A model generated the notes under the pieces. The model did not search any database and was not told the DNA's origin. It saw nothing but the letters and a program-made list of their open reading frames with translations. A stretch of DNA of 64,000 nucleotides from Trichobilharzia regenti (taxonomy: Eukaryota > Platyhelminthes > Trematoda > Strigeidida > Schistosomatidae): contig OX235270.1 in NCBI GenBank assembly GCA_944472135.2, positions 118,745,842 through 118,809,841 of the forward strand, read 5' to 3'. Position numbers and translations under genes: made by a program. Positions 58,239-64,000 of the stretch are shown here, piece by piece. Position 1 is the stretch's first letter. Every line of letters starts with the position of its first letter.

Positions 58239-58738
58239 TGTCATAAGTTGCACTTAGTCAACCAAGGATGTTAGTTGGAGGGCGGAATACCTACTTATTC
58301 AGTGATATCTCCCAAACTGATACCGGTTTGGCGCTAGAATCTTCCTTTAAATCAATCAAATCTCCTAAGACTAAGCTGAGATATAGGTTTAGTATGCAGT
58401 CAGGATGCTTTCACTCTAGCCAATAGTCAGTAATTCCTACAGTTTTACGTATTCGGAGGTGGATGGATATTTTAAGAACATAGCATTTTATCGACTGCTT
58501 TAGGCAATATTACCAAAATGAGCAGAGTGATAACAGCACCTAGAGTGGTTGCCGACGGCGAGTTTATTTACACTTTGACAATAGACATATAGGGAAAATA
58601 TATTTTTGATTGCATACTAGTCAGTAACTAGTGTAATGTATCTAGTCCTATCTTCGTTGCACACTGAATTCTATCGGTCATGCTTGCAATGTGGCCACCA
58701 TGCTAGGTGGGTTGCCATTACGGTGCACTGCGAATTGT

Positions 58739-58870
58739 TGGTATTAGATGGTTGGAGGCAATCGGCAGGAAGCTTTGGACCTAGGTTTCGTTCTAGTTGG
58801 CACTCATTAGCATCATCATATGGGGAAAATATGCACACCATATATTAAAATTTTCATTTGCACATATCTT
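58739..58870 (-). mobile_element. SINE S3 copy with hammerhead
   Basis: Plus text GGTATTAGATGGTTGGAGGC and CAATCGGCAGGAAGC. On minus a hammerhead at 58814-58772. The tRNA-like part is missing in this copy. Confidence 0.6.
58772..58814 (-). ncRNA. S3 hammerhead ribozyme, one core change
   Basis: CUAAUGA in place of CUGAUGA (G5 to A), stem II GUGC CAACUA GAAC (one mismatch), GAAA, perfect stem III CCU/AGG, cleavage GUC, CAAAGC with a weakened stem I. Predicted inactive. Confidence 0.7.
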
Positions 58871-58888
58871 CCGTTTTGTGCGACTTCT

Positions 58889-60270
58889 AAACTTGAGTTT
58901 AGATATGATAGAGAAGATTTGTAGCTCAGGTGGATGATTTTGATGTGGTTAGGGTTCTCTGAGCTGGATGGTTAATTTGCGAAGCTTTCATCATCCTACT
59001 GGGTGACATCTTCAGCACATACTTCAATTTGAAGTGAGCTTTTAGGTCTCTCCACGAGTTTATTAATCATCTCTCCTGGTGACCTTGGACATGATTGGTT
59101 GTTTATGTGTGTTTTTACATCTTCTAGGTTACTTGTATTGGAACTGACTGTTTCTTTGACTTGAACTTTGGCTCTTTTGTGTGTGAAGTTTCTTTCTTAT
59201 TGGTTGATAAATTTTGTCTATCTCGATGTGTCTATTGATTGATGATTCACTGGAATGCCAAGCTTCTAAAAATTCTCTAGCATTCTTGTTGTTTCCTCTG
59301 TCTAATATTTGAACGTTGTCCCAGTCGTATCCACGATCATAAGTTAGCCGTCAAAAGACATGATATCCACTCCCTCATATCACTACACACAGACAACCAC
59401 GGACATCAATTCGACTGGGACAACGTTTAAATATTAGACAGAGGAAACAACAAGAATGCTAGAGAATTTTTAGAAGCTTGGCATTCCAGTGAATCATCAA
59501 TCAATAGACACATCGAGATAGACAAAATTTATCAACCAATAAGAAAGAAACTTCACACACAAAAGAGCCAAAGTTCAAGTCTAAGAAACAGTCAGTTCCA
59601 ATACAAGTAACCTAGAAGATTTTGATAGCGTTATTAGAAGACGGAGACTGTCTGAAAAATGTGATGTATTAGCGCTATACATTTCGAACAATCTGATCAC
59701 ACATTTACTTGTCAAGTCAATATATATAGAAAGGTTAAATTAAACCAAGTGAGAGAAAACGGAATTAAGAATAATTAACACAAACGTTTGGTAATCCAAT
59801 CAAATAAGGATTACCAAGGTAGGTTAAGAGTAATGACAAACTGTTTTTGGTAATCCTTATTTGATTGGATTACCAAACGTTTGTGTTAATTATTCTTAAT
59901 TCCGTTTTCTCTCACTTGGTTTAATTTAACCTTTCTATATATATTGACTTGACAAGTAAATGTGTGATCAGATTGTTCGAAATGTATAGCGCTAATACAT
60001 CACATTTTTCAGACAGTCTCCGTCTTCTAATAACGCTATCAAAATTTATAAAAGGGACTAATTGTTTTAAACCTAGAAGATGTAAAAACACACATAAACG
60101 ACCAATCATGTCCAAGGTCACCAGGAGAGATGATTAATAAACTCGTGGAGAAACCTAAAAGCTCACTTCAAATTGAAGTGTGCTGAAGATGTCACCCGGT
60201 AGGATGATGAAAGCTTCGCAAATTAACCATCCAGCTCAGAGAAACCTAACCACATCAAAAACTTGAGTTT
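58889..60270. mobile_element. Head-to-head Penelope-like dimer with 12-bp TSD
   Basis: AAACTTGAGTTT at 58889-58900 and 60259-60270 flanks the whole structure. The left half (58901 to about 59330) is a minus-strand PLE 3' part. The right half (about 59345-59620 and 60082-60258) is the same part on +. 5' ends meet near 59340 and 3' ends point outward. Coding remnant on +: HSLISLHTDNHGHQFDWDNV, a stop, then ILDRGNNKNAREFLEAWHSS and RHIEIDKIYQPIRKKLH. This is the H-x-FDWDNxxILDR ... E end of the PLE GIY-YIG endonuclease region. The right half is split by a second insertion (59609-60081). Confidence 0.85.
59609..60081. mobile_element. Palindromic insertion nested in the PLE dimer, 12-bp TSD
   Basis: AACCTAGAAGAT at 59609-59620 and 60070-60081 flanks 449 bp made of arms of about 200 bp (59621-59820 and about 59841-60047) in inverted orientation. 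The centre carries GGTAATCC..GGATTACC, itself a smaller inverted repeat. About 20 extra bp (TTATAAAAGGGACTAATTG) sit at the right end. Each arm encodes a short tail (FDSVIRRRRLSEKCDVLALY then ISNNLITHLL). The element family is not identified. Confidence 0.85.
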
Positions 60271-60404
60271 CTTTGTCTTCTTTCCGTGTCTGTCATGTTT
60301 TGCCGCAAAACTAGTTCATTTCCTCTATTTGATGTCAAATCTGTCTCTCTGCTATTTGATAATTTTGTGCCGATGAACGTCTCCTTACATACTACTGATA
60401 AATC

Positions 60405-60985
60405 TTGCCTGCGTTCTATTTCCCGTGTAAAGTGGCATAATAAGGTGAGCAACATGGAGGTTAGGCGTAGAGTTCTAGGTAAACAGGGGAAATAAATCGA
60501 CGAAGTCGTGAAGCTACAAAGACTGAGATGGTTAGGACATGTGTTACGTATGCCAAGCCATCGCCTCCCTCGACGAGCTATGTTAGCGGATATAGGGTCA
60601 GGCTGGAAAAAAGCTAGCGGGGGTCAAACAAAAACTTGGCATCAGTCAATGAAATCCACAACAGTTGGTCTAAGCCACGTAGAAAGGTGTAGACTTCCAG
60701 GCTGGGGTCCTCGGGACGGTAAAAATCTATGGTTGGAAACAATTGGTGACATGGCTCAAAACCGTTCTCAGTGGCGCAGATGCATCCACTCCTTGTGACT
60801 TATGATCTTCAATGAAACTGTTTTGTATTTCTTTATTACTCCTTTGTCTCACACTTCTGCTCACTGTTTCTATTATGCTTTTCTTGTACTTTCTTCTCTT
60901 GCTTCGCGTGCTACACGGAATGTGGCGACTTGAACTGGCGCACATTTGTGCAAAGTTCTATGTCGAAAACAGACAGACAGACAGT
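60405..60985 (+). mobile_element. RTE-B 3' end, very young copy
   Basis: About 580 bp, from CTTGCCTGCGTTCTATTTCC to the (ACAG)n tail, differing from the 11-13 kb copy at only about eight positions by eye. One of these creates TAA at 60493-60495 within KQGKSIDE. 5'-truncated, no endonuclease or RT core. Confidence 0.88.
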
Positions 60986-61199
60986 CAATAGGATACGTCA
61001 CACTAGAGAAGCATGAAAAGAAGGAGGCCAGTCCACTATACTTCGTCGCTCATCAACAACTTACCACTTGGAGTTATTACAGTTATATGTTTATTTCATT
61101 GTAGAGAAACAGAATATCTACCAGTGATTAAGATTAATGATGTTAAAAATATGTAGACTGATAGGAATGTTAAGTTAGTCAACTTTAACGGGTTGTTTA

Positions 61200-61940
61200 T
61201 AATTATTTATTGTTGTTCCCTTGGATTTCGAGTGGAACAAAGGACTCTAGTGGCACGACTCCACTGCATCCTATTCTCCACGGTTCCTTTTAGTTGGTTA
61301 CATGATTGCTCACAAGCTTTCATCTCCGCTTCATACGATCTGCATGTCACCCTCGAAATCTTACCCAACTTATCATTTTTATTCTGAACCTGTAGTGCAA
61401 TGCCACCCAGTGATCTCCTAAACGTGTGTCTTATCCGTCCATAGTTCTTTGTTGCCAATCCTTTGTGGCCGTCTGATCTCCACTGTCAATCCTGTGAACA
61501 CAGGTGTTGATGAAAGTCCTCAGTCTGTTGGAACTGATTTTCGTCACCCTTTAAATCTCTGAATCATATAGTAGCACTCACTGACTTGACATCGGTGTTG
61601 AATATCCTAGTACACCAAGTTTCCATACTGATTTCAGAGGAATAAATGTTTGTTTTTCCTTTCCGATACTGCCTTTGACATTCTCATCCGCGGTTGTAGC
61701 AATATTCCTCAATTAGTGGAAGTAATAACATCCTCCAAACTTCTTCCAGTGATAGTGATTGGTGCTTATTGTTGATGGTTAGGTATTATATGACCTCTAT
61801 CTTTTACATGTTCAGTTGAAGTCCTGTCTTCGCTTCTAGGCTCTTCTGCTGACTTGTTGGTTTTCGATTGTCGATCTCCGAGTCTGTGTGACATTGGTCG
61901 GATTGTTTTCTGCAGCCACATATGTATGGTACTCCAGGTT
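61200..61940 (-). mobile_element. RTE-A 3' half, decayed
   Basis: Inverted tail TTATTTATTGTTGTTCCC and TTCGAGTGGAACAAAGGAC at 61205-61245, then minus-strand post-RT codons to about 61910 (the TSHKLED region, GTGTGACATTGG). No clear TSD. Confidence 0.7.
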
Positions 61941-62478
61941 TCTAGAAGTCAGGCAAGGATAATAACAATATGTTGATGGGCGTAAATTTTAAGACCAGCT
62001 GAATCATTTGAATAGTCTTATTGAACAAAATAAAATGTGTAAAAAAATACAGTAAGTTAAACACATTAAGTTAGATATTCATTATGCGAAACATAAGGTG
62101 ATGTAACTAAGTAAAAGTGAAAGGAGATCAACACTTCCGTTCGCTAAAAGATGATGTGATCACTTGAAGGTCGGAAAAAGTTGTCAGTGTAGAGAAAGAC
62201 TTACTACAACTTCCTTTTGAAAACATAATTCAGGTCTTAGACTTTTCTCATAGAAATGGCCTCCGCGAACATCAAAGTGTTTCAGTTTGCTTGTATGTTT
62301 ATTATCTTAGACAAAAGTGTGTTAAGATTGCAGTCAAACTGTTTATGTAGTAGGATATAGTTGAAGGGGAGGTAGATGTCTGCGAAGCGAGACGATTGTG
62401 TTTTTCCGCCTAAGATACAAGATTCGACTACTAAGCTGGTGATTATTTCACATAACATCTGAGTGTGATTCATTTTCA

Positions 62479-62775
62479 TGACTTTGTTTGTAGGGATTTG
62501 ATCACGGACCGATCTGAGTTGCAGAACCATTGGAAATTCTGATAGTGCTGGACAACTATTTCGCCCTAGTCTAGGACTTACTGGTAGTGGTCACCCACGG
62601 GCTTTCGAACCCAGAACCTTCCGGTTGTAAGGTAAGTCGACCATTCGGCCACTTAGATCAGACTCAGTGACTCATGAATTCTAACTTCTACGATTTCGTG
62701 ATTTTAGCGTGACCACCAGCCAATGTCATCGGTGAGCACTTGTCCTCACTCTCGACTCGATCGACCCCAACAGCC
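62479..62775 (-). mobile_element. SINE S2 copy, decayed hammerhead
   Basis: Minus leader GAGTGAGGACAAGTGCTCACC, A-box-like AAGTGGCCGAATGG, B box GGGTTCGAAAGCC, then CAGTAAGTCCTAGACTAGGG and CGAAATAGTTGTCCAGCAC in the ribozyme position. The catalytic 5' core is lost. Confidence 0.7.
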
Positions 62776-62864
62776 ACGAATGCTTACTAGAGCTCTAGGC
62801 ATCTCTTTCTTGTAGCTAGTCACTTGTATGCACGCGGTTAATTTTCATGAATTTGTTTGTAGAG

Positions 62865-63000
62865 ACGTGATTTGTTCGAAACCCAGAAGGTATGCACTGA
62901 CGATGAGTCCCAAACTGGGACGAAGCGGATGTTCAGTACTCCTTGGATATTAGCTATTCTCTGACTGATATCAGTCCGTGATCAAACTTAAAACAATCCG
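62865..63000 (+). mobile_element. SINE S2 fragment with hammerhead-like segment
   Basis: TTCGAAACCCAGAAGG, then CACTGACGATGAGTCCCAAA, CTGGGACGAAGCGGATGTTC and AGTACTCC. Stem II is good, but the core reads ACGAUGA and GAAG. It faces the 62479-62775 copy in inverted orientation. Confidence 0.6.
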
Positions 63001-63252
63001 TTTTTCTTTGTGTGAAATGACGACGTAATCAACACACGTGTCTTATGGTTCAGCTCATAGAGCAGTGTATTAGTAGTTAAGATGTCACTGTTTTGAATAC
63101 GATTGCGATCTAGGTTATCATTTCACCTTCAGGCAGTCCACAAATCCTAAACTATCTCAGACTGTCCCACTATCAGGTGAAACTATTTACTTTTATTACT
63201 CAGGATTTAAGTGGCTGATAGATCACCGTCGAAATTAAATGGATAAGTTTTG

Positions 63253-63440
63253 TCCTTCTCCATACACTTTTACGTCCCAATTTAAGTTCACTAAAGAGAA
63301 ACTTGTGCATCAAACATTATGAGCGATAACAACTATTAAAGAAAATTACAGGTTTGACCACAGGATGACATTAGTTAGAGAACCATTGGAAAACCAGGCT
63401 GTAGTGGAAGATTATTTTGTCTTAGTTTAGGATGGGTTGT
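63253..63440. repeat. Direct repeat of about 190 bp, copy 2
   Basis: Partner of 58046-58238, about 97 % identical by eye. It again ends in the inverted S2 3' half. Confidence 0.8.
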
Positions 63441-63560
63441 TGTGTACTGATGAACAGTCCCAAATTAGGTTAAAACAGATGTCCAGCACTACGTAGTTTT
63501 CCAATGGTTTTCGTGGTCAAACCTGTAGCCAATCAAATCCCTGCAAACCAATACTTGAAT
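63441..63560 (+). mobile_element. SINE S2 3' half, inverted to its neighbour
   Basis: GTACTGATGAACAGTCCCAAA, AAAACAGATGTCCAGCAC, CCAATGGTTTTCGTGGTCAA and the 3' end AATCCCTGCAAACCAATAC. With 63340-63440 it forms a head-to-head S2 pair. Confidence 0.65.
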
Positions 63561-63839
63561 GTGAGAAAACGTTTTATTGATTACTTGTGGTGTTCAGTGA
63601 TATGATTGGTTGTTTTCTGCTAAGTATGTTATTATTATGGGTAGAGATATTCTAAATTCTTTATAGACATGAACTTTGACCTCTTATCGATTCGTTACCG
63701 TTTTGTTACTTCTCAATAGTATAGTTTAATATTAACAGATAGCTTTTTTTCTAAAATACTTGGTTCGCGTAGACTTTGATTCATTTTCAAGGTGGATTTC
63801 ACTGCGGACCGAAGCATAAAGGGTGAATGAATCTGAATC

Positions 63840-64000
63840 CTTAGTAAACAGTTTCGAGCAGCGATTGACTTCTATCGCCTCTGGGACTCCAGCTAGGTAG
63901 CCTGCATCCCCTACATGACTCAAACCAACAGTGAGTGACTTCATGGTTTGCTGATAATTTTAGATTTGACCACTTCCAACTCTCTTCTAACTAAACCCTG
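63840..64000 (-). mobile_element. RTE-B C-terminal fragment, running off the window
   Basis: Minus codons MKSLTVGLSHVGDAGYLAGV align with the RTE-B end STTVGLSHVERCRLPGWGP. The rest lies beyond the window edge. Confidence 0.6.

Noticed and set aside
62282..62530. 82-codon minus-strand frame as a host exon
   Set aside because: Its start overlaps the 3' end of SINE S2 and no splice acceptor or family motif was found.
1..64000. Bacterial-type features (operons, Shine-Dalgarno sites, CRISPR, rho-independent terminators)
   Set aside because: Introns, pol III SINEs and non-LTR retrotransposons identify the sequence as metazoan nuclear DNA.

Overview
The window looks like a gene-poor, repeat-saturated, AT-rich segment of a schistosome (blood-fluke) nuclear genome. 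The pointers are two RTE-type and one CR1-type non-LTR retrotransposon lineages like those known from schistosomes, Penelope-like elements (PLE), a BEL/Pao gag fragment, and tRNA-related SINEs that carry hammerhead-ribozyme motifs of the schistosome S-alpha type. Nothing prokaryotic is present: there are no operons, ribosome-binding sites or CRISPR arrays. The species call is inference from repeat content.

Host genes. One gene can be named. A CEP20/FOPNL-like centrosomal LisH protein is encoded on + by exon 1 (23197-23408, donor AG|GTAAGT) and exon 2 (35294-35852, acceptor after TTTCCATTTCAG). An 11.9-kb intron separates them and is almost filled with transposon debris. A second probable host exon is the last exon of an unidentified gene on the minus strand (56257-56655), with a clean phase-0 splice acceptor.

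Layout. 1-6.1 kb: RTE-A copies, BEL/Pao gag remnant, S3 SINE. 7.9-13.6 kb: inverted LTR-like repeats, then a tandem repeat of about 195 bp split by the best-preserved retrotransposon (RTE-B, 602-codon ORF). 15.6-18.7 kb: two CR1 remnants in opposite orientation, the second split by an RTE-B copy with a 9-bp target-site duplication (TSD). 20.7-22.3 kb: RTE-B scraps. 23.2-35.9 kb: CEP20 gene and its TE-filled intron. 36.8-39.8 kb: minus-strand RTE-A containing two nested insertions with TSDs. 40-47 kb: SINEs and an RTE-A copy with a perfect 11-bp TSD and a SINE inside. 47.7-53.5 kb: two 849-bp near-identical arms in inverted orientation, 4.1 kb apart. 50-54.3 kb and 57.7-63.6 kb: hammerhead-bearing SINEs. 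58.9-60.3 kb: a head-to-head PLE dimer with a 12-bp TSD, itself split by a second palindromic insertion with its own 12-bp TSD. 60.4-64 kb: RTE-B and RTE-A fragments.

The TEs do not form a pathway. They record successive insertions, and several nested events can be ordered. Recurring themes are SINEs that share a LINE 3' end, hammerhead motifs that have decayed at different catalytic positions, and inverted (head-to-head or tail-to-tail) element pairs. I use local family labels (RTE-A, RTE-B, LINE-C, SINE S1/S2/S3/N1) because exact database names cannot be confirmed by eye.
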